Below are positions 20,448-28,680 of a stretch of 64,000 bases of DNA, in pieces (the stretch's first letter is position 1; every line of letters starts with the position of its first letter). The stretch covers positions 310,001 to 374,000 of the forward strand of contig NZ_CP051627.1 in the NCBI RefSeq assembly GCF_023208015.1. Reading direction: 5' to 3'. Source of the DNA: Thermobifida alba (GTDB lineage Bacteria; Actinomycetota; Actinomycetes; Streptosporangiales; Streptosporangiaceae). Position numbers and translations under genes: made by a program. Under the pieces are notes generated by a model. The model did not search any database and was not told the origin of the DNA. It worked only from the letters and a program-made list of their open reading frames with translations.

Positions 20448-23400
20448 GTGTCGACACGAGCGACAAACAACGGCGCTGACGCCAACGACGACGTGCCGGA
20501 GCAGGCCGAGACGACAGAGGCCGCGGCCGAGCAGCCCGCCAGGCGGTGGTGGGACCCCCGGAACTGGCGTGTCCGCTCCCGGCTGGTGGCGCTCGTCGTC
20601 GTCCCCACGGCGGCGGCGCTGGTCCTGGGCGCCGCGCGGCTGTCCGAGAGCGCCCTGGACACCTTCAGGAACGAACGCACCGAGGCGATGGCGATCCTCG
20701 CCGAGGAGATCGTGCAGCTGGGCAACGAGCTGGGCAAGGAGCGGATGCTCGTCGCCGCCTACATCGCGGACGACCCCAACCCGCAGCGGCGCTCCAACGA
20801 GCGCGCGGTCGAGCTGCAGGAGCAGCAGAGCGTCGTCGACCAGGAGCTCAACGACGTCCGCGCGGCGGCCAACGAGATGGGCGACCCGGGGGAGCCGATC
20901 GTCCGGGACCGCCTGGACGCCATGCTGGACTCCCTGGAGAAGCTGAACGGGGTGCGCGAGGAGGTCGCCCACACCCGGGTCACGATGCTTCCGGCGGTCA
21001 CCAAGTACCGCCAGATCATCGGCACCCTCACCGACTTCGTCGAAGCGCTGGCCAGCACCACCGACACCTCCTCGGCGCTGCGTGAGAGCATCCGCGCGCT
21101 CACCGCGCTGGGCAGGGCCCGCGACGACCAGTCCTACGAGACCGCGCTGATGCTGCACTCCCTGATCCGCGACTCGATGTCGGGCGGCGTCCAGGACTCC
21201 ATCGAGAGCACCCAGGCGCGCTACAACAACGAGATCCGGAACTTCCGCAACAGCGCGACCCCCGAGCAGGAGGCGCTGTTCGACGAGAACTACGGGGGCC
21301 TGGACGTCAGCCGGCTGGGCACCATGCGGCTGCGCGCCCTGCTGCGGGCCGAGGAGGGCCAGAGCCTGACCGGCATCACCGACGGGGACGACCCGGAGAG
21401 CTACCGGGAGACCGCCATCAGCGCGATGGAGGCGCTGGCGCAGGTGGAGAGCTCCATGGCCACCCTGGTGCGCTCCGAGGCCACCCTGCACAAGGAGAAC
21501 GGACGCGCCCTGCTGCTGCTGGACAGCCTCGGCGTGCTCCTCCTCATCGTCTTCGTCTTCCTCAGTACCTCGTGGGTGGCGCGCAGCATGGTCGTCCCGC
21601 TGCGCCTCCTGCGGGACGGGGCCATGCGCGTGGCCGCCCGGGACCTGCCCGACGCGATCGGCCGGATGCGCGAGACCAACGTGCGTCCGGGAGAGGTGAA
21701 GATCACCCCGATCGAGGTGGAGTCCGCCGACGAGTTCGGCGAGGTGGCGCGCTCCTTCGACGAGGTCCACCGCGCCGCGCTGCGGCTGGCCTCCGACGAG
21801 GCCGCACTCCGCGCCAACGTCAACGCGATGTTCGTCAACCTCTCCCGGCGCAGCCAGAGCCTGGTGGAACGGCAGCTGCGCCTCATCGAGCACCTGGAGC
21901 AGAGCGAGCAGGACGACGACCGCCTGGCCGAGCTGTTCCAGCTCGACCACCTGGCCACCCGCATGCGCCGCAACAACGAGAACCTGCTGGTCCTCTCCGG
22001 ACAGGACAACACCCGCAAGTGGGCGCAGCCGGTCCCGCTGGTCGACGTGCTGCGCGCCGCGGTCTCCGAGGTGGAGCAGTACGCGCGGGTCAACGTCCGC
22101 GCCCCCTCGCACATCTCGGTCCTGGGCCGCCCGGTCAACGACGTCATCCACCTCATCGCCGAGCTGGTGGAGAACGCCACCGTCTTCTCCTCGCACGACA
22201 CCCAGGTCTCGGTCAGCGCCCAGCCGACGGACAGCGGGGACGTCGTCGTCGAGATCACCGACTCGGGCATCGGCATGGCGCCCGAGGAGATCGAGAGCAC
22301 CAACCAGAGGCTCGCCGAGCCGCCGCTCATCGACGTCGCGGTCTCCCGCCGCATGGGCCTGTTCGTGGTCAGCCGCCTGGCCAACCGGCACGGCATCCAG
22401 GTGCGGCTGCGCGCCGCCCACAACGGCGGCATCACCGCGTCCGTGACGCTGCCCAACGACCTGCTGATCACGCCGGTGGAGCCGGCGACCCCGGCGCTCA
22501 ACCCGCCGCGCGGAACCGTGCCGGACACCTACGCCGAGGCCACCGCCGCCTTCGCCTCCTCCCCGGCGCCCGCCGACCCCGCCGACAGCGTGTGGCAGCC
22601 GCCCGAGGGCAACGACCGCCCCGTGTGGGAGCGCAGCAGCACGCCGTCGGGACTGCCCAAGCGCCCCGACCCGGCCACGCGCGCCGCGCAGCGGGCCCAG
22701 CAGACGCCGGAGCACCCGCCCAGCGGAGAGGACCTGTGGGACGCGGGCTGGGCCAAGCGCTCCCGCACCGCCTCCGCCGACTCCCGGCCCGCTCCCGCCG
22801 AACCGGCGGCCTCCCCCGCGCCGGAGCCCGACCGTCCGACGGCCCCGCCGGTGTCCGGGCCCCCGGCGCCGCCGGTGTCCGGGCCCCCGGCGCCGCCGGC
22901 GGCCTCGGGACCGCGGCCGGCCGCTCCGGAGCCGCCGCGCTCCGACCGCCAGAGCGTCTACGGCTACTCCGTGGACCGGCCCGAGCAGCAGCGTCCGGCC
23001 AACCCGCTGGAGGACCCGAACCGGGGCGCGGGGGACGGCCGCAACTGGCAGAACCCGCTGTCCCGGCCCTACCCCGGCAGCGGCGGCGACGCCCCGGAGC
23101 GGCCGGAGGTCCGCGAGGGCTACGGCTCCACCGCCTACCTGTCCAAGCGGTACGGTGCGGGCGGCAGCCAGAACACGATCATTCCGCCCTCCCCGGAGCA
23201 CGAGTCCAACGACCCGCTGCCGATCTTCGACTCCATCGAGTCGAACTGGTTCCGCCGCCGCACCGTCAACCCGGCGGTCACCGCGGCCGAGACGGGGCCG
23301 ATCAGCGCCGTCAGCACCCCCGACGGGCTCGGCGCGGCCGAGCCGCCCACGCCGCCCACGCCGTCCCCGACGCCGTCGCGTCCCGAGGACGAGTGGCGCT

Positions 23401-23654
23401 CCGAGGCGGACGTCGGGTGGAAGACCGCCGCCGAGCGGACCAGCGAGCCGATCGCGGGCGGGATCACGGCCTCGGGGCTGCCCAAGCGGGTGCCCAAGGC
23501 GAACCTGGTCCCGGGCACCGCGCCGGCACCGGAGAACTTCAAGCAGATCACCTCGCGCTCCGCGGATCGGGTGCGCAGCCGGTTCTCCAGCTTCCAGCAG
23601 GGCATCCGGCAGGGGCGGGACGCCCTGAACAAGCGCTCGTCCCAGGAGGAGTAA
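20448..23654 (+). CDS. cvnA: Conservon sensor histidine kinase-like protein
   Basis: The 1068-residue membrane protein is organised as follows: a short cytoplasmic head, membrane helix 1 (VALVVVPTAAALVLGAARL), an outer helical NIT-type sensing domain (about residues 60-345), and membrane helix 2 (LDSLGVLLLIVFVFLSTSW). A HAMP segment, a dimerisation region (VNLSRRSQSLVERQLRLIEH) and a HATPase domain with ELVENATVFS and DSGIGMAP come next. About 390 disordered Pro-rich residues end the chain. A canonical phospho-acceptor His box is not obvious, as in other CvnA proteins. GTG at 20448 follows GAGGG; TTG at 20436 is an alternative. It heads a cvnABCD unit. Confidence 0.88.
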   Translation: MSTRATNNGADANDDVPEQAETTEAAAEQPARRWWDPRNWRVRSRLVALVVVPTAAALVLGAARLSESALDTFRNERTEAMAILAEEIVQLGNELGKERMLVAAYIADDPNPQRRSNERAVELQEQQSVVDQELNDVRAAANEMGDPGEPIVRDRLDAMLDSLEKLNGVREEVAHTRVTMLPAVTKYRQIIGTLTDFVEALASTTDTSSALRESIRALTALGRARDDQSYETALMLHSLIRDSMSGGVQDSIESTQARYNNEIRNFRNSATPEQEALFDENYGGLDVSRLGTMRLRALLRAEEGQSLTGITDGDDPESYRETAISAMEALAQVESSMATLVRSEATLHKENGRALLLLDSLGVLLLIVFVFLSTSWVARSMVVPLRLLRDGAMRVAARDLPDAIGRMRETNVRPGEVKITPIEVESADEFGEVARSFDEVHRAALRLASDEAALRANVNAMFVNLSRRSQSLVERQLRLIEHLEQSEQDDDRLAELFQLDHLATRMRRNNENLLVLSGQDNTRKWAQPVPLVDVLRAAVSEVEQYARVNVRAPSHISVLGRPVNDVIHLIAELVENATVFSSHDTQVSVSAQPTDSGDVVVEITDSGIGMAPEEIESTNQRLAEPPLIDVAVSRRMGLFVVSRLANRHGIQVRLRAAHNGGITASVTLPNDLLITPVEPATPALNPPRGTVPDTYAEATAAFASSPAPADPADSVWQPPEGNDRPVWERSSTPSGLPKRPDPATRAAQRAQQTPEHPPSGEDLWDAGWAKRSRTASADSRPAPAEPAASPAPEPDRPTAPPVSGPPAPPVSGPPAPPAASGPRPAAPEPPRSDRQSVYGYSVDRPEQQRPANPLEDPNRGAGDGRNWQNPLSRPYPGSGGDAPERPEVREGYGSTAYLSKRYGAGGSQNTIIPPSPEHESNDPLPIFDSIESNWFRRRTVNPAVTAAETGPISAVSTPDGLGAAEPPTPPTPSPTPSRPEDEWRSEADVGWKTAAERTSEPIAGGITASGLPKRVPKANLVPGTAPAPENFKQITSRSADRVRSRFSSFQQGIRQGRDALNKRSSQEE
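22848..22895. repeat. 24-bp tandem repeat inside cvnA
   Basis: Two exact 24-base copies (22848-22871 and 22872-22895) encode consecutive PVSGPPAP units in the disordered C-terminal tail of CvnA. This is a likely site of copy-number variation. Confidence 0.8.
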
Positions 23655-23724
23655 TGTCCGATTCGAAGGTCGGTGTCTTGTGGCGGCGAGGCCATCCGGG
23701 CCCGTACTGAGGAGTGGATACCCG

Positions 23725-23859
23725 ATGAGTAATGAATTAACATCATCTGCACTTCTCGGACATGGGATCGCAATCAAGTCATCCGCGAGAAACTCTCGGC
23801 TGTCGGCCGTTGACCAGATCGGCCGATGTGAAGGCTGGGACCGACAGGAGAGCAGATGA
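23725..23859 (+). CDS. Possible 44-aa upstream ORF coupled to cvnB
   Basis: ATG at 23725, ten bases after a GGAG, opens a frame of 44 codons (MSNELTSSALLGHG...) whose TGA overlaps the cvnB ATG as ATGA. Its base composition is clearly more AT-rich than genes here, and its fifth codon is TTA (23737), the rare Leu codon read in streptomycetes by the bldA tRNA. The composition argues against an ordinary coding gene; a leader peptide or plain promoter DNA are the alternatives. The product resembles nothing I know. Confidence 0.25.
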   Translation: MSNELTSSALLGHGIAIKSSARNSRLSAVDQIGRCEGWDRQESR

Positions 23860-24257
23860 GTCAACCGGTGAACGAACTCAACTGGCTGATCACTGACTTC
23901 GCCAACCGCGTGCCCGACGTGGCACACGCGATCGTGGTGTCGTCAGATGGTCTACCGTTGGCGGCCTCAGCCGGATTCCCCACCGATCGTGCCGACCAGT
24001 TGGCTGCGATCGCCTCCGGTCTCTCCAGCCTCACCCAAGGCGCGGCCCGGGTCTTCGAAGGGGGAGCGGTCGCCCAGACCGTGGTCGAAATGGAGCGCGG
24101 GCTGCTCCTTATCATGGCTATCAGCGATGGATCATGCCTCGCGGTGCTCGCTGCCGCCGAATGCGACCTCGGCCTGGTCGGCTACGAGATGACACTGCTC
24201 GTCGAGCGGGCCGGTCGGGCACTGACCCCGGCGGCACGTACCCCGGGCATCCACTGA
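23856..24257 (+). CDS. cvnB: Roadblock/LC7-domain protein of the conservon
   Basis: The 133-residue protein has a Roadblock/LC7 fold (NWLITDFANRVPDVAHAIVV, then DQLAAIASGLSSLTQGAARV). This family binds Ras-like GTPases and, in conservons, is thought to act as activator or partner of CvnD at the membrane next to CvnA. The start ATG follows GGAGAGC. It ends 23 bases before cvnC. Streptomyces conservons have the same order and protein sizes. Confidence 0.92.
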   Translation: MSQPVNELNWLITDFANRVPDVAHAIVVSSDGLPLAASAGFPTDRADQLAAIASGLSSLTQGAARVFEGGAVAQTVVEMERGLLLIMAISDGSCLAVLAAAECDLGLVGYEMTLLVERAGRALTPAARTPGIH

Positions 24258-24280
24258 CCCACCACCGACAGGAGGAAGTG

Positions 24281-24775
24281 GTGGCACCACCTCACGGTAG
24301 AGACACCGGGAGCACCTCGTGGTTCGGCGACTCGCCGGCCGGTGCGCCCAGGCCGCTGCCCGAGCCGCCGAGCGGCGGGGAGCTGCCGGGAACGGCCCAA
24401 CAGGTCACCGGACAGCAGTGGTCGATCGGTGAGAGTGCGCCCAGTTCGCTGGTACGGCCCTATGCGGTGACCCGCGGTCGGACCAAGCCGAAGACCAACC
24501 TGCCGCTGGAGGCACTGATCTCCACGACGGCGACGGCGCGCAGCGAGTTCGGGACCCTCACCCCCGAGTGCCAGGCGATCAGCGACCTCTGCCAGGAGTG
24601 GCGGTCCGTGGCGGAGATCTCCGCCCTGTGCCGGATACCGCTCGGTGTCGCGCGGGTCCTGGTGGCGGACATGGCAGAACAGGGTCTTGTGCAGATCAGG
24701 TCGTCGCTGAACACCGACAGCCGGCCCAACGTCAACCTGCTTGAAAGGGTACTCAGTGGACTTCGCAAGCTCTAG
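24281..24775 (+). CDS. cvnC: DUF742 protein of the conservon
   Basis: The 164-residue protein starts MAPPHGRDTGSTSWFGD and has a disordered N-terminal third followed by the DUF742 domain: SLVRPYAVTRGRTKPKTNLP, then a winged-helix-like core (WRSVAEISALCRIPLGVARV) ending NLLERVLSGLRKL. DUF742 proteins always accompany roadblock and GTPase genes. GTG at 24281 is preferred over GTG at 24278 because the GGAGGA at 24271 then has normal spacing. Its 3' end overlaps cvnD by 20 bases. Confidence 0.9.
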   Translation: MAPPHGRDTGSTSWFGDSPAGAPRPLPEPPSGGELPGTAQQVTGQQWSIGESAPSSLVRPYAVTRGRTKPKTNLPLEALISTTATARSEFGTLTPECQAISDLCQEWRSVAEISALCRIPLGVARVLVADMAEQGLVQIRSSLNTDSRPNVNLLERVLSGLRKL

Positions 24776-25394
24776 CCCAGCCGACGAGGGCGGTGCTGTG
24801 GCGAACGCGATGACGTCGGTGAAGATCGTCGTCGCCGGGGGCTTCGGCGTCGGGAAGACGACGTTTGTGGGGTCGGTCTCTGAGATCGTTCCACTGACCA
24901 CCGAAGCGGTCATGACCAGCGCCAGCGTGGGCGTGGACGATCTGGCCAAGACACCGGACAAGCAGACGACCACGGTCGCCATGGACTTCGGCCGGGTCTC
25001 CCTCGACTCCGACCTCATCCTCTACCTGTTCGGCACCCCGGGCCAGCACCGCTTCTGGTTCATGTGGGACGACCTGGTCAAAGGAGCCATCGGAGCGGTG
25101 GTCCTGGTCGACACCCGCCGACTCGCGGACTGCTTCCCGGCCATCGACTACTTCGAGGAGGCGAAGCTGCCGTTCATCGTGGCGATCAACGGCTTCGACT
25201 CCTACTACCCCCACTCCATCAGCGAGGTGCGCGACGCCCTCACGCTCAGCGAGGACATCCCGATCGTGCAGTGCGACGCGCGGGACAGGGCGTCCACCAA
25301 GGCCACCCTGATCCGTCTGGTCGAGCACGCCATCGCGGTCGGCGACGCCTCCGCGGAGACCACCCCCACCGGCGGTCACCCCTCCTGGCGGTAG
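24756..25394 (+). CDS. cvnD: Small Ras-like GTPase of the conservon
   Basis: The 212-residue GTPase belongs to the bacterial MglA/Arf-like group. G1 reads GGFGVGKTT at residues 28-36, and G3 is FGTPGQHRFWFMW. The G4 position reads INGFD where typical GTPases have NKxD, a substitution seen in other CvnD proteins. GTG at 24756 follows GAAAGGG and overlaps the end of cvnC, implying coupling. Conservon GTPases modulate development and secondary metabolism in Streptomyces; the signal here is unknown. Confidence 0.92.
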   Translation: MDFASSSPADEGGAVANAMTSVKIVVAGGFGVGKTTFVGSVSEIVPLTTEAVMTSASVGVDDLAKTPDKQTTTVAMDFGRVSLDSDLILYLFGTPGQHRFWFMWDDLVKGAIGAVVLVDTRRLADCFPAIDYFEEAKLPFIVAINGFDSYYPHSISEVRDALTLSEDIPIVQCDARDRASTKATLIRLVEHAIAVGDASAETTPTGGHPSWR

Positions 25395-25505
25395 GCAAAG
25401 CAGACGGGCGGGGTCCGGCACCGGGTGTGTCGTGCCCCGCTTCTTTGCCGTGCCTCCCGGCGCGGGATGCTGGACCCGCGGAGGCCGACCGGGAATCATG
25501 CGGGC

Positions 25506-26297
25506 ATGACTTCCCACGACGAACGCAGGGCCTTCTGGGAGGAGCGCCTGGGGACGGACTGGACGGAGACCGGGGTCGGCTACCGGGCTCTGGGCAGACC
25601 GTTCAACGAGTGGATGTACCGGGTGCGCCGGGACGTGTTCCTGGAGCGGATGGGATCCCTCGGAGTGGACTGGAGCCGGGCGAGCGTGCTCGACGTGGGC
25701 TCGGGGACCGGCTTCTACGTGCGCGCCTGGCAGCAGCTGGGCGCCGCTTCGATCACCGGGAGCGACCTGACCGAGGCGGCCGTGGCACGGCTGCGCGACC
25801 GCTTCCCCGCGCTGCGCTTCGAGCGCCTGGACATCGCCGACCCGGGGGACGCGCTGGCCGGAGCCGACTTCGACGCGGTCTCCTGCATGGACGTGCTCTT
25901 CCACATCACCGACGACGACCGCTACACCGCCGCCGTGGAGTCGATCGCCCGGCTGGTGCGGCCCGGCGGGTACTTCGTGCTCTCGGAGAACTTCCTGCAC
26001 CGTCCGACCCAGCGCGGCGCCAACCAGGTCAACCGCACGATCGGGTGGATCACCGCCTGCCTGGACCGCGCCGGTTTCGACGTGCTGCACCGGGCCCCGT
26101 TCCTGGTGCTGATGAACGCGCAGGTCGACGCCGGCCCGGTGTGGCGCAAGGTGTGGGGCGGGACGCTGCGCGCGGCCACGCTCACCGAGCCGACCGGGTG
26201 GCTCGCCGGAGCCGCCCTCTACCCGCTGGAACGGCGCCTGGTGCGGGCCCGGACGGAGAGCCCGACCACCGAGATCATGGTCTGCCGCCGCCGCTGA
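25506..26297 (+). CDS. Class I SAM-dependent methyltransferase
   Basis: The 263-residue cytoplasmic methyltransferase has the SAM-binding motif I VLDVGSGTGFYVR (about residues 60-72), the acidic motif II (SDLTEAAV) and motif post-I FDAVSCMDVLFHI. The substrate is unknown; the N-terminal FWEERLGTDWTETGVGYRALG segment resembles methyltransferases of glycan or small-molecule modification. ATG at 25506 is chosen because the upstream frame is short and low-complexity. It is separated from cvnD by 111 bases, so it is probably independent. Confidence 0.8.
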   Translation: MTSHDERRAFWEERLGTDWTETGVGYRALGRPFNEWMYRVRRDVFLERMGSLGVDWSRASVLDVGSGTGFYVRAWQQLGAASITGSDLTEAAVARLRDRFPALRFERLDIADPGDALAGADFDAVSCMDVLFHITDDDRYTAAVESIARLVRPGGYFVLSENFLHRPTQRGANQVNRTIGWITACLDRAGFDVLHRAPFLVLMNAQVDAGPVWRKVWGGTLRAATLTEPTGWLAGAALYPLERRLVRARTESPTTEIMVCRRR

Positions 26298-26423
26298 GAC
26301 CCCCGCGGCGCTTGCCGGGTGATTTGTCCGCTGTGATGGATGTCGTCACGGTTGCCGGGTAGGTGCCCCGACACGTTCCGCCCGAGCCGGCTCGGGCCCG
26401 CGGAACGAGAGAAGGGGGATCTC

Positions 26424-26858
26424 ATGACCACAGCCAAGGACATCATGCACCGGGGCGTCGAGTGCGTCGAGGCGAACACCAACCTGACCAGCGCGGCCCG
26501 CATGATGCGCGACCTGGGGGTGGGTGCCCTGCCCATCTGCGGTGAGGACGGCAAGCTGAAAGGCATCATCACCGACCGCGACATCGTGGTGAAGTGCCTG
26601 GCGGAGGGCAAGGACCCCGACACCTGCAACGCGATCGAACTCGCCCAGGGCAAGCCGTTCTACGTGGACGCCTCGGCCGACATCGAGACCGTGCTGCAGG
26701 AGATGACCCAGCACAAGATCAAACGGCTCCCGGTGATCGAGAACCGGGAGCTGGTCGGCATCGTCAGCGAGGCCGACCTCGCCCAGCACCTGCCCGAGGA
26801 CCAGATCGGCCGCCTGGTCGAGGCGATCAAGTCCGGTCCCGCCGACCACGTCTCCTGA
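26424..26858 (+). CDS. Tandem CBS-domain protein
   Basis: The 144-residue protein consists of two CBS domains (a Bateman module): residues 1-60 (MTTAKDIMHRGVECVEANTN) and 70-135 (QHKIKRLPVIENRELVGIVS). Stand-alone CBS pairs bind adenine nucleotides and are common in actinobacteria, where several belong to hypoxia or dormancy responses. The start follows GAAGGGGGA. It is monocistronic and followed by two strong hairpins. Confidence 0.88.
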   Translation: MTTAKDIMHRGVECVEANTNLTSAARMMRDLGVGALPICGEDGKLKGIITDRDIVVKCLAEGKDPDTCNAIELAQGKPFYVDASADIETVLQEMTQHKIKRLPVIENRELVGIVSEADLAQHLPEDQIGRLVEAIKSGPADHVS

Positions 26859-26889
26859 CCGGTCCACCGGCCGCCCGCACCCGTGGGCG

Positions 26890-26920
26890 CGGCCCCTCCC
26901 GGAAACGGGGAGAGGGGCCG
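26890..26920 (+). terminator. Hairpin after the CBS gene
   Basis: CGGCCCCTC (26890-26898) pairs with GAGGGGCCG (26912-26920), 31 bases after the stop. It has no T-run. Confidence 0.5.
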
Positions 26921-26968
26921 ACGGGAGGCCGGGAGCGCGCCGACGCCCGGGAGCGTGCGCGAACGGAG

Positions 26969-27001
26969 CCGCCCCGGCCGCGCGCAGCGCGGCCGGGGCG
27001 G
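26969..27001. terminator. Second, stronger GC hairpin (15-bp stem)
   Basis: CCGCCCCGGCCGCGC and GCGCGGCCGGGGCGG pair perfectly around a GCA loop. It lies between the CBS gene and the CRISPR remnant and would block transcription from either side. Confidence 0.55.
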
Positions 27002-27141
27002 TCGTGGTCCGGCGGGGAAGAGGGGAGAGGGGATGCACGCCCACTCCTCCCGGCCCCCGCGCCCGCCGGAACCGGCCGTGATCGTGACACCGTGGGGCAC
27101 CGAACCGCAGGACACGGGCCGTTTCCGTCAAGATCATCGAG

Positions 27142-27292
27142 CGGACCGTCCCCGCGTGTGGGGGGAGCATCTCACCGCCATCGCCGACAGCCACCCCGAC
27201 CAGGGACCATCCCCGCGTGCGCGGGGAGCATGGGCGCGTGGTGTGACGCGCATCAGTTAGTCAGGGACCATCCCCGCGTGCGCGGGGAGCAT
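27142..27292 (-). CRISPR. Three-repeat orphan CRISPR array, type I-E repeat
   Basis: Repeats of 29 bases lie at 27142-27170, 27203-27231 and 27264-27292, with two 32-base spacers between them (27171-27202 and 27232-27263). The 29/32 period is that of type I-E. The last two repeats are identical, with the stem CCCCGCGTGCGCGGGG; the first has drifted (CCCCGCGTGTGGGGGG). By comparison with known I-E repeats (ending GGGGATGGTCCC on the sense strand) the array reads on the minus strand. That places the drifted copy at the trailer end and an AT-rich leader at 27293-27360. No cas gene is present within 27 kb to the left or 36 kb to the right. Confidence 0.88.
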
Positions 27293-27525
27293 ACTGAACG
27301 ACCTGCGACTTTACCAGCGTTCCAGGCTGTTTTCCTTCATTTCTCGAAAAACCGGCACGTCGACCACCGGGTGGGAAACCGCGCTGCGGGCAACACTTCC
27401 GTCCTTTTCGTCTCCTGCTGTTCCTGCCCGGCGGTGGCGAGATGCGTGCCGGGTGGCGTGCCGGTGGGAGGGGCCGGTCGGTCTGCCTCGTCAGGCCTTC
27501 TCCCCGGGCCGGACGCCGCCCCGGC
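27293..27525 (-). promoter_or_regulatory. Candidate CRISPR leader and intergenic DNA
   Basis: Directly next to the youngest repeat, 27293-27360 is much richer in A+T than the surroundings (for example TTTTCCTTCATTTCTCGAAA), as CRISPR leaders are. The remainder up to the acyl-CoA dehydrogenase stop contains no gene that I can support. Confidence 0.45.
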
Positions 27526-28680
27526 TCAGGCGGGCAGGCCCAACTCCCGGGCGATGAGCATCCGCTGGATCTCCGAGGTGCCCTCGCCGATCTCCAGGAT
27601 CTTGGCGTCCCGGTAGAACCGCCCCACGGGGACGTCGTTCATGAACCCGTACCCGCCGAAGATCTGGGTGGCGTCGCGGGCGTTGTCCATGGCCGCGTTG
27701 GACGCCACCAGTTTGGCGATGGCCGCCTCCTTCTTGAACGGCTGCCCGGCCAGCATGCGCGCGGCCGCGTCGTAGTAGGCCAGGCGGGCGGTGTGCACGC
27801 GGGCCGCCATGTCCGCGATCTTGAACTGGATCGCCTGGTAGCGGCCGATCGCGTGGCCGAACGCCTGCCGCTCGCCCGCGTACCGCAGGCTCTCGTCCAC
27901 GCAGCCCTGCGCCAGGCCCACGGCCAGCGCGGCGATGGCGATGCGCCCCTCGTCCAGGATGCGCAGGAACTGGGCGTAGCCGCGGCCCCGCTCGCCCAGC
28001 AGGTTGTCCTCGGGGACCCGGCAGTCGGCGAAGACCAGTTCGTTGGTGTCGGACGCGGTCCAGCCCACCTTGGAGTACTTCTGCCCCACCGACAGGCCCG
28101 GGGTGCCGGAGGGGACGATGATCGCGGAGATCTCCGGCCGCCCGTCGGGCCGCCTCCCGGTCACCGCGGTCACCGTGACCAGCGCGGTGATGGCGGTGCC
28201 GGAGTTGGTGATGAAGCACTTGGTGCCGTTGACCACCCACTGGCCGCCGTCGAGCCGGGCCGTGGTGCGGGTGGCTCCGGCGTCGGAGCCGCCGCCCGGT
28301 TCGGTCAGGCCGAACGCGCCCAGCGCCGCGCCCGAGCAGAGCCGGGGCAGCCAGGTCGCCTTCTGCTCGGGGGTGCCGAAGCGGTGGATCGGCATCGCCC
28401 CCAGCGACACCCCCGCCTCCAGGGTGATCGCCACCGAGGAGTCCACCCGGGCCAGTTCCTCCAGGGCCAGGCAGAGCGCGAAGTAGTCGCCGCCCATGCC
28501 GCCCACCTCCTCGGGGAAGGGCAGCCCGAACAGGCCCATCCGGCCCATCTTGGCGACGATCTCGTAGGGGAAGGCGGAGCGTTCGTAGTAGTCGCCGATG
28601 ACGGGAGCCACCTCGGTGCGGGCGAACTCCTCGACGGTGCGGCGCAGTTCCTCGTGTTCCGGGCTGAGACGGTGCGGCAT
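27526..28680 (-). CDS. acdH: Acyl-CoA dehydrogenase (isovaleryl-CoA type likely)
   Basis: The 384-residue FAD flavoprotein oxidises a short branched acyl-CoA to the 2-enoyl-CoA. Family signatures are LTEPGGGSDAGATRT and the C-terminal ATQIFGGYGFMNDVPVGRFYRDAK (quoted in part), with the FAD/dimer motif QAFGHAIGRYQAIQFKIADM. Its start ATG overlaps the stop of the biotin-carboxylase gene (TGATG). Position after a two-subunit acyl-CoA carboxylase resembles liu/acdH clusters of leucine breakdown, where isovaleryl-CoA dehydrogenase makes the carboxylase substrate. An exact substrate cannot be read from sequence. Confidence 0.88.
   Translation of the reverse strand: MPHRLSPEHEELRRTVEEFARTEVAPVIGDYYERSAFPYEIVAKMGRMGLFGLPFPEEVGGMGGDYFALCLALEELARVDSSVAITLEAGVSLGAMPIHRFGTPEQKATWLPRLCSGAALGAFGLTEPGGGSDAGATRTTARLDGGQWVVNGTKCFITNSGTAITALVTVTAVTGRRPDGRPEISAIIVPSGTPGLSVGQKYSKVGWTASDTNELVFADCRVPEDNLLGERGRGYAQFLRILDEGRIAIAALAVGLAQGCVDESLRYAGERQAFGHAIGRYQAIQFKIADMAARVHTARLAYYDAAARMLAGQPFKKEAAIAKLVASNAAMDNARDATQIFGGYGFMNDVPVGRFYRDAKILEIGEGTSEIQRMLIARELGLPA

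Noticed and set aside
20217-23927. 1236-codon minus-strand frame
   Set aside because: It is antisense to cvnA, and its His/Arg/Gly-rich product mirrors third-position GC bias. The cvnA frame has clear kinase domains.
26859-27525. cas genes next to the CRISPR array
   Set aside because: Both strands around the repeats were inspected; flanking genes are a CBS protein and an acyl-CoA dehydrogenase.
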